Source: Acidimicrobiia bacterium (GTDB taxonomy: Bacteria; Acidobacteriota; Vicinamibacteria; Vicinamibacterales; SCN-69-37). From it: a stretch of 55,105 bases of DNA. The position numbers and the translations under genes are program-made. Below the pieces are notes generated by a model, which worked only from the letters and a program-made list of their open reading frames with translations, was not told where the DNA came from and ran no database searches. Shown piece by piece: positions 23,203-34,204 of the stretch (positions within the stretch are counted from its first letter, which is position 1; each line of letters begins with the position of its first letter). The stretch covers positions 1-55,105 of the forward strand of contig VFZF01000018.1 in assembly GCA_016871335.1 (NCBI GenBank), in the 5' to 3' direction.

Positions 23203-23568
23203 TTAGGAGCGGCGAGGGGCGCGGCGGGCAGTGCGGACGGACGTCGCCAGAATCGCGGCAACCTGGCGGGATTCTGTCAGAAGCGGCTCGATATCGGCCA
23301 CCGGGCCCAACGTACAACTCATCAAGTGTTCGAGCCAAAAGCGAGTTTCGTCAGCCTCTTCCAGGGCGATGCTCAACTTGGCGGCGAACTCGGCGCGCGA
23401 CCGAGCACACCCTGCGGCGCGATGGTTCGCGGCGACCGACGTCAACGATCGGCGCAATTGCCTTGCGGCATCCCAGAGATCTGGCCGGCTCAACATCGGC
23501 CGCGTAAACCGCTCGATATTGACCGCGAATGCCGCCAGCCGCTCCCGTAACTCACCCGGTGTCATCAC
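23203..23568 (-). CDS. Four helix bundle protein (23S rRNA intervening-sequence type)
   Basis: This 121-residue protein is all alpha-helical. The LWDAARQLRRSLTSVAANHRAAG region followed by FAAKLSIALEEADETRFWLEHL is typical of the family first found in intervening sequences of 23S rRNA genes. The biochemical role is unknown, and proteins of this family may bind RNA or structured nucleic acid (inference). It starts at GTG 23568 or ATG 23565. It is flanked on both sides by GATGNNN/CATCNNN arrays. Confidence 0.82.
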   Translation of the reverse strand: MMTPGELRERLAAFAVNIERFTRPMLSRPDLWDAARQLRRSLTSVAANHRAAGCARSRAEFAAKLSIALEEADETRFWLEHLMSCTLGPVADIEPLLTESRQVAAILATSVRTARRAPRRS

Positions 23569-23646
23569 ACTTGGGCCAATGCAACCGGAAGGCCAATGAT
23601 CAGGTCGGTTCGTTCCTCAGGCCGGATTCCTGTCCAAGATTCGCCC

Positions 23647-23688
23647 GATGTCAGATGGTAGATGGTAGATGGTAGATGGTAGATGTCA
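23647..23688. repeat. Heptamer array (GATGNNN x6)
   Basis: GATG begins at 23647, 23654, 23661, 23668, 23675 and 23682. Variable triplets are TCA, GTA, GTA, GTA, GTA, TCA. The array supplies the last codons (STIYHLPSTI) and the stop of the cyclophilin gene. Confidence 0.92.
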
Positions 23689-24760
23689 CCACCCTGACCT
23701 TCCTGACCACCACCGGAGTCTCCGGGGCCTCCCCCGCCACCGCCACCCGGCCGATCGCGGCGACCACATCCATCCCCCGTACGACCCGGCCAAACACGGC
23801 GTACTGGTTGTCGAGACCACGGCATTCGCCGGTGCAGATGAAGAACGATGTCGTGGCGCTCGCGGGATCGTCGCCGCGGGCCATGGAGAGAATGCCGGGC
23901 ACATTCGGCGTGTTGGTGAACTCGGGCTGAAGCGTACGAATGAGCGCCGCTTGTTTCTGCGTCAGTGGCGTCTGCCGATACGTCGGCGATCCGGTCTGAA
24001 TGACGAAGTTCGGCACGACCCGATGAAACAACGTGTCGTCGTACACACCCGCAGCCGCGAGCTGGAGGAAGTTGCGCACCGTCTCCGGCGCGAGGTTCGC
24101 GAGCATCTCCACCTCCACCTCCCCCATCGTCGTCTCAAGCACGGCACGGTAGGTCGACAGCTCGTCGGCCGTGGCGGTCGCGAACGGATCAACGACCGGA
24201 GGCGGCGTGTCGCGAATCGTGACCTTCGTGATGGTCACACGCTCTTTCGCCATGCCCTTCTCGTCGGCCTCAATCGCGGAAATCGTCTGCACAACTTCGA
24301 TGCCCTCGACGACGCGCCCGAAGATGGAGTATTGGCCATCAAGTGCGAGCTGTGGGTTGGCGCACACGAAGAACTGAAGCCCACCGCTGTCCGGCTGACC
24401 AGGTGCCAGCACTGCACTGACTGTGCCCAAGGTGTGGGATTCGCCGCTCAGTTCGCGTCGAAGTCGATTCAAACCGCCCGTGCCGTACTGCGCGATCTTC
24501 GAAGGATCCTTGCTGAGCGGATCGCCGCCCTGGATGATTCCGTACTTGATCACGCGGTGGAAGGTCGTGCCCTCGTAGGCGCCCTCCTGTGCGTTCTTGA
24601 TGAAGAACCCGACATGATTCGGCGCAGCCTCTGGCAGCAGGTCGAAGATGAACGTGCCCTTCGACGTTTCAACCACCGCCTGTTTCCCCGCCATCTCGGC
24701 AGGCTTTAATGGCGCCGCCTGCGCCAGGACCGAGACAAGCAGCATCAATTGAGCAACCAT
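23651..24760 (-). CDS. Double-domain peptidyl-prolyl cis-trans isomerase (cyclophilin type), exported
   Basis: This 369-residue protein has a signal peptide (MVAQLMLLVSVLAQAAP) and two consecutive cyclophilin domains, about residues 25-185 and 200-355. Each keeps the family outline: FHRVIKYGIIQGGDP and FHRVVPNFVIQTGSP, then QFFVCANPQLALDGQYSIFGRV and SFFICTGECRGLDNQYAVFGRV. It would assist folding of exported proteins. The start ATG 24760 is chosen over upstream ATGs because GATAAT lies 6 nt before it; longer readings run into the octamer array. The final codons come from the GATGNNN array, so the original C-terminus was probably replaced. Confidence 0.88.
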   Translation of the reverse strand: MVAQLMLLVSVLAQAAPLKPAEMAGKQAVVETSKGTFIFDLLPEAAPNHVGFFIKNAQEGAYEGTTFHRVIKYGIIQGGDPLSKDPSKIAQYGTGGLNRLRRELSGESHTLGTVSAVLAPGQPDSGGLQFFVCANPQLALDGQYSIFGRVVEGIEVVQTISAIEADEKGMAKERVTITKVTIRDTPPPVVDPFATATADELSTYRAVLETTMGEVEVEMLANLAPETVRNFLQLAAAGVYDDTLFHRVVPNFVIQTGSPTYRQTPLTQKQAALIRTLQPEFTNTPNVPGILSMARGDDPASATTSFFICTGECRGLDNQYAVFGRVVRGMDVVAAIGRVAVAGEAPETPVVVRKVRVVTSTIYHLPSTI

Positions 24761-24766
24761 CGCCAC

Positions 24767-24772
24767 ATTATC
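24767..24772 (-). promoter_or_regulatory. -10 box, leaderless start of the cyclophilin gene
   Basis: GATAAT on the minus strand, 6 nt before ATG 24760. It partly overlaps the last octamer of the neighbouring array. Confidence 0.5.
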
Positions 24773-24801
24773 CATCCGCCCACCTGCCCATCCGCCCATC
24801 C
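24770..24801. repeat. Octamer array (GCCCATCC x4)
   Basis: Four 8-bp units, ATCCATCC, GCCCACCT, GCCCATCC, GCCCATCC, i.e. GGATGGGC-type units on the other strand. It lies in the divergent gap between the cyclophilin and M28 peptidase promoters and touches both -10 boxes. Confidence 0.9.
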
Positions 24802-24803
24802 GT

Positions 24804-24809
24804 TAAGCT
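24804..24809 (+). promoter_or_regulatory. -10-like box, leaderless start of the M28 peptidase gene
   Basis: TAAGCT, 6 nt before ATG 24816. Confidence 0.45.
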
Positions 24810-24815
24810 GTGGCC

Positions 24816-26501
24816 ATGACCCGACCCTTCCTTCGCCGCGCTGGCATCCCCGCTGGTCTTCTGGCTCTCACGATCGCTTGCGCTCCGGCACCGCCTGAGA
24901 CGGTGGCGGACCTGCCGAACCTCGACACCACACGAGTCCTGGCTGACATCACGCGCCTGTCCTCCGACGAGTTTGAAGGACGCGCACCGGGCGGCGAGGG
25001 GGAGCGCCTCACCGTCGACTACCTGACGAGCCAGTTCAAGGCCGCCGGCCTTGAGCCCGGCAACCCGGACGGCACGTTTGTGCAGAACGTCCCACTGGTC
25101 GGCCTTCGTCCGATGGTGACATCGCCATTCACCGTGAAGCAGGGCGGCAAGTCCAGAACGCTTCGCGTCCTCGGTGATGTGGTGCCCTTCAGCACACGCG
25201 TCGCTGACGAGGTGTCGTTGGCCGACTCCGAGATGGTGTTTGTCGGCTACGGCATCCAGGCGCCCGAATTTGGGTGGGACGACTTCAAAGGCGTGGACGT
25301 CAAGGGCAAGACCGTGCTGATGCTCGTGAACGATCCGCCGATTCCAGGCGACGGCCCAGGCGGACTCGACCCGAAGGTGTTCGGCGGCAAGGCGATGACC
25401 TACTACGGCCGCTGGACCTACAAATTTCAGCAGGCCGCCGACATGGGCGCGGCGGGTGTCCTCGTGATTCACGAGACCGAGCCCGCCGGGTATCCCTTCT
25501 CAGTGGCGCAGGGCATGGGCGGCGAACGGTTCAACCTCGTCACCCCGGACAAGAACATGAGCCGCGCAGCAGTCGAGGGCTGGATCTCGCTCGAGGCCAC
25601 GACCGATCTCTTCAAGGCGGCAGGACTCGATTTTGATGCGCTCAAAGCACGCGCGGCCACACGCGACTTCGCCCCCGTTCCGCTCAAGGCCACCGCCTCG
25701 GTCACGCTGTCGCAGACGATGCGCACGGTGGACTCGCAGAACGTCATCGCCAAACTGACCGGCAGCGATCCCGTGCTCAAGGACGAATACGTCATCTACT
25801 CGGCGCACTGGGATCACCTCGGCGTCTCGACGGTGCCGCGTGACGGTGACGCAATCAACAACGGCGCCATGGACAACGCCAGCGGCACGGCCGCCATGCT
25901 CGAAATTGCCCGCGCGTTCAAGGCCATCAAGCCGACGCCGAAGCGGACGGTCATCTTTCTCGCAGTCACCGCCGAAGAGCAGGGCCTCCTCGGTTCCGAG
26001 TACTACGCGAAGTTTCCGCTGTACCCCCTCGACCGCACGCTGGCAAACATCAACGTGGACGGCATGAACATGTGGGGCCGCACAAGTGACCTCACCGTCG
26101 TCGGCTACGGCGCATCCGACCTCGACGACTACCTCGCGGCTGCCGCCGCCGAGCAGGGTCGCACGCTGATTCCTGATCCCGAGTCGGAGAAGGGGTTTTA
26201 TTACCGCTCCGATCACTTCAACTTCGCCAAGGTCGGCGTTCCAGCGCTCTACACCGACGATGGCGCGACGTTCATCGACAAGCCAGCAGGCTACGGTCAG
26301 CAGAAGCGCGACGAGTTCACGAAACGCGACTACCACGCGCCGTCCGACGAAGTGAAACCGGATTGGGATCTGGCGGGGCTCGCCGAAGACGGGAAGCTGC
26401 TGCTCGCCGTTGGTTACCGCGTCGCCATGGCGGCCACGTACCCCGAGTGGAAGCCCGGCAACGAGTTCAAGGCCGTGCGCGACAAGATGTTAGGCCGATG
26501 A
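24816..26501 (+). CDS. M28 family aminopeptidase with PA domain, exported
   Basis: This 561-residue protein starts with a signal sequence ending ALTIAC at Cys22, so probably a lipoprotein. A protease-associated (PA) domain occupies roughly residues 130-260 (GVDVKGKTVLMLVNDPPIPGD). The co-catalytic zinc site of M28 is clear: SAHWDHLG, AMDNASGTAAML, TAEEQGLLGSEYY, INVDGMN and YRSDHFNFA supply the His, Asp, Glu, Asp, His ligands. It would remove N-terminal residues from peptides in the periplasm. Its stop codon lies within the first unit of the GATGNNN array at 26497. Confidence 0.92.
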   Translation: MTRPFLRRAGIPAGLLALTIACAPAPPETVADLPNLDTTRVLADITRLSSDEFEGRAPGGEGERLTVDYLTSQFKAAGLEPGNPDGTFVQNVPLVGLRPMVTSPFTVKQGGKSRTLRVLGDVVPFSTRVADEVSLADSEMVFVGYGIQAPEFGWDDFKGVDVKGKTVLMLVNDPPIPGDGPGGLDPKVFGGKAMTYYGRWTYKFQQAADMGAAGVLVIHETEPAGYPFSVAQGMGGERFNLVTPDKNMSRAAVEGWISLEATTDLFKAAGLDFDALKARAATRDFAPVPLKATASVTLSQTMRTVDSQNVIAKLTGSDPVLKDEYVIYSAHWDHLGVSTVPRDGDAINNGAMDNASGTAAMLEIARAFKAIKPTPKRTVIFLAVTAEEQGLLGSEYYAKFPLYPLDRTLANINVDGMNMWGRTSDLTVVGYGASDLDDYLAAAAAEQGRTLIPDPESEKGFYYRSDHFNFAKVGVPALYTDDGATFIDKPAGYGQQKRDEFTKRDYHAPSDEVKPDWDLAGLAEDGKLLLAVGYRVAMAATYPEWKPGNEFKAVRDKMLGR

Positions 26502-26538
26502 CCGATGTCAGATGTCAGATGTCAGATGTCCGATGTCG
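26497..26538. repeat. Heptamer array (GATGNNN x6) between convergent genes
   Basis: GATG begins at 26497, 26504, 26511, 26518, 26525 and 26532, with triplets ACC, TCA, TCA, TCA, TCC, TCG. It supplies the stop of the M28 gene on the plus strand and the last residues of the methyltransferase on the minus strand. Confidence 0.92.
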
Positions 26539-27138
26539 CACCACCCACGTCGTCATCGACCGCTGACCGTGGACGATGGTGGTCTTGAGGGGATCGAGCA
26601 ACGCGCCGTACTGCGTGGTGAGGCGCATGAGCTGCGCTTCGTCGGTCAGATAACGATCGGAGCCGTCGGGCAGTGATGCCCGGCGGCTTCCACCCGGAGT
26701 GACCCAGCGCACCTGGGATTCGATGCCGGCCGATGAGGCGAAGCGCGCGAAGAACAGTCCGCCCGGACGCAAGACCCTGAACAATTCCCCAACCATCCCC
26801 TCGAAGTGCGCATCGTCTCTCGCAAAATGCAGGACGGCGCTGCAGATCACGACGTCGAAATAACCCGCATCAAACGGCAGGGCATCGATGGGGGCGAGTA
26901 CGGCGTGGCCCGCGCGCAGCGGGTGGCCCACCTCGGCTGCCAGGTCTCCGAACGCGCTGATCGCGCGGGGATTTTCGTCCACCCCAAACACGTCGAACCC
27001 TTCACGAAGCAGGTAGTGCGCATTGCGGCCGGATCCGCAGCCGGCATCGAGGATGCGGTCGCCAGGGGCAATGCGCCCCTTGAGAAGCTGGTCGAAGAGG
27101 TAGATATCGATATTGCCGAAGACGGCGATCAGGTCCAT
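26515..27138 (-). CDS. SAM-dependent class I methyltransferase
   Basis: This 207-residue protein has the Rossmann methyltransferase motifs ILDAGCGSGRNAHYL (motif I), VFGVDENPRAI (motif II), FDVVICSAVLHFA (motif IV) and LFRVLRPGGLFFARF (post-IV). The opening MDLIAVFGNIDIYLFDQLLKGRI is typical of a small group of related methyltransferases. The substrate is unknown. ATG 27138 is taken because the upstream extension comes from the GTGCACNN array. The C-terminal HRTSDI is encoded by the GATGNNN array. Confidence 0.85.
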   Translation of the reverse strand: MDLIAVFGNIDIYLFDQLLKGRIAPGDRILDAGCGSGRNAHYLLREGFDVFGVDENPRAISAFGDLAAEVGHPLRAGHAVLAPIDALPFDAGYFDVVICSAVLHFARDDAHFEGMVGELFRVLRPGGLFFARFASSAGIESQVRWVTPGGSRRASLPDGSDRYLTDEAQLMRLTTQYGALLDPLKTTIVHGQRSMTTWVVRHRTSDI

Positions 27139-27143
27139 AGAGA

Positions 27144-27181
27144 GTGCACCTGTGCACCGGTGCACAAGTGCACCCGTGCAC
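27144..27181. repeat. Octamer array (GTGCACNN x5) in a divergent promoter region
   Basis: The palindrome GTGCAC starts at 27144, 27152, 27160, 27168 and 27176, an exact 8-bp period, with variable pairs CT, CG, AA, CC. It lies between the divergent starts 27138 and 27205. The same array with three copies is inside the esterase gene at 36206-36227. Confidence 0.93.
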
Positions 27182-27192
27182 TGTCTTCAGTG

Positions 27193-27198
27193 TATATT
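27193..27198 (+). promoter_or_regulatory. -10 box, leaderless start of the S9-type hydrolase
   Basis: TATATT, 6 nt before ATG 27205. Confidence 0.55.
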
Positions 27199-27204
27199 GC
27201 GCGC

Positions 27205-28323
27205 ATGCGCACATTCCTCCGACACATGTTCGTGCTGACCGTGGCGTTGACGACCGGTGCCATTGTTTCGCTCGATGGCCAGGCCCAGGGACAAGGCGGC
27301 CAGGCACAAGGCCAGGGCCGCGGAGGAGGTCGTGGCGGTCAACAGGTGGTGATGGATGAGGCCCGCGCGCGGCAGCTCTACGTGAGCAACCGGCACGAGG
27401 ATCATCCGCCGGCCAACTACGAAGCGCAGATTGCGGCCAAGGCCAAGGAAGATGCCCGGTACGCCGATGCCTGCCGGGGCGTGATGGAGTGCACCAAGAT
27501 CACCTATCGCAGCAGTGTGGGCGACATGGACATTCCCGCGTATCTCTTCCAGCCGCTCGACAAGGGAGGACCGCGCAGCCGGGCCGCGATGATCTGGGTG
27601 CACGGCGGCGTCCATGGCAACTGGGCGATTTCGTACTTTCCGTTTGTGCGCGAAGCCGTGCAGAAGGGCTACGTCATCATCGCGCCCGAGTACCGCGGCA
27701 GCACCGGGTACGGCGAAGCGCACTACATGGCGATCGACTACGGCGGCTACGAGATTGACGACACGATCAGCGCCGTCGACTATCTGAAGACGCTGCCGCA
27801 TGTGAATCCCGACCGGCTCGGCATCATGGGTTGGAGCCACGGCGGATTCATCGCGCTGCACTCGGTGTTCCGCGAGAAGCACCCGTTCAAGGCGGCGGTG
27901 GCAATGGTGCCCGTCACCAACCTGTTTTTCCGGCTGTCCTACAAGGGCCCGAGTTACCAGCGGAGTTTCTCAACGATGGAACGGGTGCTGGGTCTGCCGT
28001 TTGAACGCCGCGAGATCTACAAGGAACGGTCGCCGATTTATCACGCCGACAAGCTGCAGGTGCCGTTGCTCGTACATGTCGCCACCAATGACACGGACGT
28101 GAACTTCGAGGAAGCCGAGCAGATCATCGACGCATTGCGCGCGCGAAAGCCTCAACTCTCCGACACGAAGGTCTACGTCAATCCGACGCCGGGTCCGGCC
28201 AGTGTCGGCCACACGTTCAACCGTCGCACCAACACCACGACGCTCCAACGCGACGACTCTCCCGAACAAATCGATTCGTGGAATCTCGTCTGGGCGTTCT
28301 GGGAGACACACATCGGCAAGTAG
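27205..28323 (+). CDS. Secreted S9-type alpha/beta hydrolase (no propeller)
   Basis: This 372-residue protein has a signal peptide (1-26), then a Gly/Gln-rich segment (about 27-48). The hydrolase domain carries IWVHGGVHGNW (oxyanion region), PEYRGSTGYGEAHY and nucleophile GWSHGG. The Asp lies in HVATNDTDVNFEEAEQ and the His probably in SVGHTFNRRT. It is like the catalytic half of S9 peptidases but has no N-terminal beta-propeller, so peptide or ester cleavage are both possible. ATG 27205 follows TATATT by 6 nt. Confidence 0.85.
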   Translation: MRTFLRHMFVLTVALTTGAIVSLDGQAQGQGGQAQGQGRGGGRGGQQVVMDEARARQLYVSNRHEDHPPANYEAQIAAKAKEDARYADACRGVMECTKITYRSSVGDMDIPAYLFQPLDKGGPRSRAAMIWVHGGVHGNWAISYFPFVREAVQKGYVIIAPEYRGSTGYGEAHYMAIDYGGYEIDDTISAVDYLKTLPHVNPDRLGIMGWSHGGFIALHSVFREKHPFKAAVAMVPVTNLFFRLSYKGPSYQRSFSTMERVLGLPFERREIYKERSPIYHADKLQVPLLVHVATNDTDVNFEEAEQIIDALRARKPQLSDTKVYVNPTPGPASVGHTFNRRTNTTTLQRDDSPEQIDSWNLVWAFWETHIGK

Positions 28324-28330
28324 CCGACCC

Positions 28331-29005
28331 TTACTGGAGTTGCGATTGAATTGCCAGCTTGAGGTCGCCGTAGCTCAGTCGTGCCAGCTCACGGCCGTTG
28401 ATGAAGAACGTCGGCGTTCCGTTAACCCCAAGTGACTGACCATCTGTCTGATCCTGAAGGATACGGATGCGAATCTGCGGATTCTCAGCGTCCGCCTTCA
28501 GTTTCGAGACATCGATGCCGACCATGGGCGCGTCCGTCAGCAACAGCTCCGGACGGGGCGCGGCGTGGCTCGCCCACTCCGGCTGCCGCGCCATCATAAT
28601 TTCCAGAAACTCCCAGTACTTGTTCTGCTCACGAGCCGCTTCCAGCAGAGACGACGCATAGACCGCGTTGCCGTGGAGCGGCATGTAACGAATAACCAGT
28701 TTCATGCGGCCGTCAAACTCCGTCAGGAGCTGCTTCACCATCGGATACATGACACGGCAGGATTCACACTCGGGATCCAGGAACTCCACGACCGTCACCG
28801 GCGCCTGCTCCGGTCCGAGGAATGGGCTGTGCGGACGGACAAATGTCACACTGCCTGTGCTCGACGCTGACGCAGTCGGGCCGGGCGCGGGATTGGGCTC
28901 CGGGGCCGTCGGAGCCGGCTCATACCAGGTCGCTGCGAGCACAAAAAGACCGATGACCGTCGCCGCAACCGCACCAAGCGTGAGCTTATTGATCTGCACG
29001 AACAC
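28331..29005 (-). CDS. DsbA-like thioredoxin-fold protein, membrane-anchored
   Basis: This 224-residue protein has an N-terminal membrane anchor (8-27), a Pro/Ala/Ser spacer (30-52) and a DsbA/DsbG-type thioredoxin domain. The active site is CESC (Cys80, Cys83) and the cis-Pro region is NGTPTFFINGREL. It would introduce or shuffle disulfides in the periplasm. It starts at GTG 29005, overlapping the end of dsbB by 20 bp, which shows the two form a redox pair. It belongs to the ArsR-metH-dsbB transcription run. Confidence 0.88.
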   Translation of the reverse strand: MFVQINKLTLGAVAATVIGLFVLAATWYEPAPTAPEPNPAPGPTASASSTGSVTFVRPHSPFLGPEQAPVTVVEFLDPECESCRVMYPMVKQLLTEFDGRMKLVIRYMPLHGNAVYASSLLEAAREQNKYWEFLEIMMARQPEWASHAAPRPELLLTDAPMVGIDVSKLKADAENPQIRIRILQDQTDGQSLGVNGTPTFFINGRELARLSYGDLKLAIQSQLQ

Positions 29006-29422
29006 TCCCCTTCACCCGAACATTGAACCACACCAGACCGGCCGCAACAGCAAGGACACTGCCGAGTGACAGGAGGGGAATGGAAATGAATCCGAGCCAC
29101 TCGATCTGGCGCTCGGTGCACGACACCCCGACGCCGCACGGCGTGATCTCATCGGGAATGACGCCGTAATGGAGGAGGCAGTGATAGACCGTGATCGCGA
29201 TGCCGGCGATCACCAGCGGCCACATGTACCTTGCAGCGTTGCGGTCGCGCACCAACAGGGCGACCGTCGAGATCACGACGATCGGATACATCGTGATGCG
29301 CTGATACCAGCACAAGGTGCACGGCGGCAGCCCCATGACGTCGCTGAAGAACAAGCTGCCCAGCATGGCCAGCAGGCTGACCAGCCACACCAGGAACAAC
29401 GGCACCCACACGCCGTCGTCGA

Positions 29423-29444
<22 letters not shown>
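28986..29444 (-). CDS. dsbB: Disulfide bond formation protein B
   Basis: This 152-residue, four-helix membrane protein of the BdbC/DsbB type reoxidises the DsbA partner using quinone. The first periplasmic pair is [10 protein letters not shown] (Cys42, Cys45), the second is Cys104 and Cys110 in TPCGVGVSC. Its start GTG 29444 overlaps the last 22 bp of metH, so translation is probably coupled to metH although the functions are unrelated. Confidence 0.92.
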
Positions 29445-33120
<3,676 letters not shown>

Positions 33121-33127
<7 letters not shown>

Positions 33128-33160
33128 CGGTTCATTGGTTCCGCGGTTCATCGGTGCTGT
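33121..33160. repeat. Octamer array covering the metH start (GGTTCATC x4-5)
   Basis: Units at 33121, 33129, 33137, 33145 and 33153: GGTTCATC, GGTTCATT, GGTTCCGC, GGTTCATC, GGTGCTGT. On the coding strand each complete unit offers an ATG, as GATGAACC or AATGAACC. The array overlaps the metH start codon. Confidence 0.88.
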
Positions 33161-33186
33161 TCCTGGTTCTCGGGTGCGGGGTTCCC

Positions 33187-33214
33187 TGGGTGCTGGGTGC
33201 TGGGTCCTGAGTCA
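33187..33214. repeat. Heptamer array (TGGGTGC x4)
   Basis: Units TGGGTGC, TGGGTGC, TGGGTCC, TGAGTCA at 33187, 33194, 33201 and 33208. It follows the octamer array in the metH upstream gap and ends at the stop of the ArsR-methyltransferase gene. Confidence 0.8.
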
Positions 33215-34141
33215 TTTGGTTCCGGAGGCGATGAGCACGGCGAAGGGATCCCCCGTCCGGCGTGCGCCGACACGCACGGTGGTGTGCGTGAAGCCGGCCT
33301 GTGTAAGCAGCGAGTCGAGGCCATCGGGCGTGAACCCGAGCCATTGGTCGCCGAGTTTGTCCTGCACCCAGGTTTCGTCGTGTTTGCGGAGGTCGAGCAC
33401 GAGGACGCGTCCACCTGGACGCAGAATGCGCCACGCCTCGGACAACGCGAGCGCCGGGTCGTCGGCGTGGTGGAGCGCCTGGGACGCAATCGCAATGTCG
33501 ACCGACGCATCTTTCAAAGGCACTTTTTCAAGCTCGCCGCGTTTCCAGACGATGTCTTTCGCGCGACGACGGGTGGCCATGGCCTTCGCGCGTTCAAGTA
33601 CGTCCGTCGACCGGTCGATCGCATACACCTTCTTCGCCCATTGGGCCGCCTCGATCGTGAGGTACCCTTCGCCGCACCCAAGGTCTGCGACCTCAACGGC
33701 GGGCAACAACAGCCCGAGCGCGCGCGACCAGGCCGCCCAGCTGCGACCGGGCACCAGCTGGGAACGCTCGTTGCCGGCACCATGCTGATCGAAGTTCTCG
33801 CGACGCACCCGTCGCACCTCTTCCAGCCGGGCATCGTCGGCTCTTGTGGCCGCGGTGGTCTGTGCGAAAGTCGCCGAGAGCCAGGGCCACAAGGTCTCAA
33901 AAGTCCCGGTGCCCGCCGACACGTCGGACGACAAGCGGTACCACGTGAAGTGACCCGACTTTTCTTCACTGACCAATCGGGCGTCCTTCAACATGCCGAG
34001 ATGACGCGACACGCCGGACTGGGCCAGCCCCATCACGGCGGTCAACTCCGTGACGTTCAGCGCTTCCTTGGCGAGCACCCGGAGAAGGCGCAGGCGGGCT
34101 TCGTCGCCCAGGAGCCGCATCAGCGAGGAGGCGTCCTTCAT
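33212..34141 (-). CDS. ArsR-family regulator fused to SAM methyltransferase domain
   Basis: This 309-residue protein has an N-terminal winged-helix ArsR domain (1-90; LLGDEARLRLLRVLAKEALNVTEL, recognition helix QSGVSRHLGMLKDA). The C-terminal class I methyltransferase domain has VADLGCGEGYLTIEAA, VYAIDRST and RILRPGGRVLVLDL. I see no clustered Cys metal site, so the ligand is more likely SAM or SAH bound by the methyltransferase-like domain (inference). Fused regulators of this kind next to metH or metF are known in several phyla, and SahR-type control of the methionine cycle is the closest described logic. It starts at ATG 34141, 6 nt after TATTAT; a 24-bp palindrome abuts this box. metH follows on the same strand. 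Confidence 0.9.
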   Translation of the reverse strand: MKDASSLMRLLGDEARLRLLRVLAKEALNVTELTAVMGLAQSGVSRHLGMLKDARLVSEEKSGHFTWYRLSSDVSAGTGTFETLWPWLSATFAQTTAATRADDARLEEVRRVRRENFDQHGAGNERSQLVPGRSWAAWSRALGLLLPAVEVADLGCGEGYLTIEAAQWAKKVYAIDRSTDVLERAKAMATRRRAKDIVWKRGELEKVPLKDASVDIAIASQALHHADDPALALSEAWRILRPGGRVLVLDLRKHDETWVQDKLGDQWLGFTPDGLDSLLTQAGFTHTTVRVGARRTGDPFAVLIASGTK

Positions 34142-34147
34142 GGGCCC

Positions 34148-34153
34148 ATAATA
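34148..34153 (-). promoter_or_regulatory. -10 box of the ArsR-methyltransferase/metH operon, leaderless
   Basis: TATTAT on the minus strand, 6 nt before ATG 34141. Its outer base is shared with the palindrome 34153-34176. Confidence 0.6.
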
Positions 34154-34176
34154 TCCATAAATATAGATTTATGGAT
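34153..34176. promoter_or_regulatory. Probable operator of the ArsR-methyltransferase regulator
   Basis: Perfect 10-bp arms ATCCATAAAT and ATTTATGGAT separated by ATAG form an AT-rich dyad in an otherwise GC-rich region. It covers the spacer of the minus-strand promoter and reaches the -35 position of the divergent hydrolase promoter. The position and symmetry fit an autoregulatory ArsR-family site controlling metH (inference). Confidence 0.75.
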
Positions 34177-34192
34177 GTGTTCATTTCACACA

Positions 34193-34198
34193 GACAAT
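34193..34198 (+). promoter_or_regulatory. -10-like box, leaderless start of the KANL3/Tex30-like hydrolase
   Basis: GACAAT, 6 nt before GTG 34205. Confidence 0.45.
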
Positions 34199-34204
34199 AC
34201 CAGG

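Noticed and set aside
25500-26336. Minus-strand ORF opposite the M28 peptidase
   Set aside because: No domain is visible, and it lies wholly inside a well-supported gene.
27144-27181. CRISPR array
   Set aside because: Repeats are 8 bp with 2-bp variable parts. There are no spacers of 25-45 bp and no cas genes.
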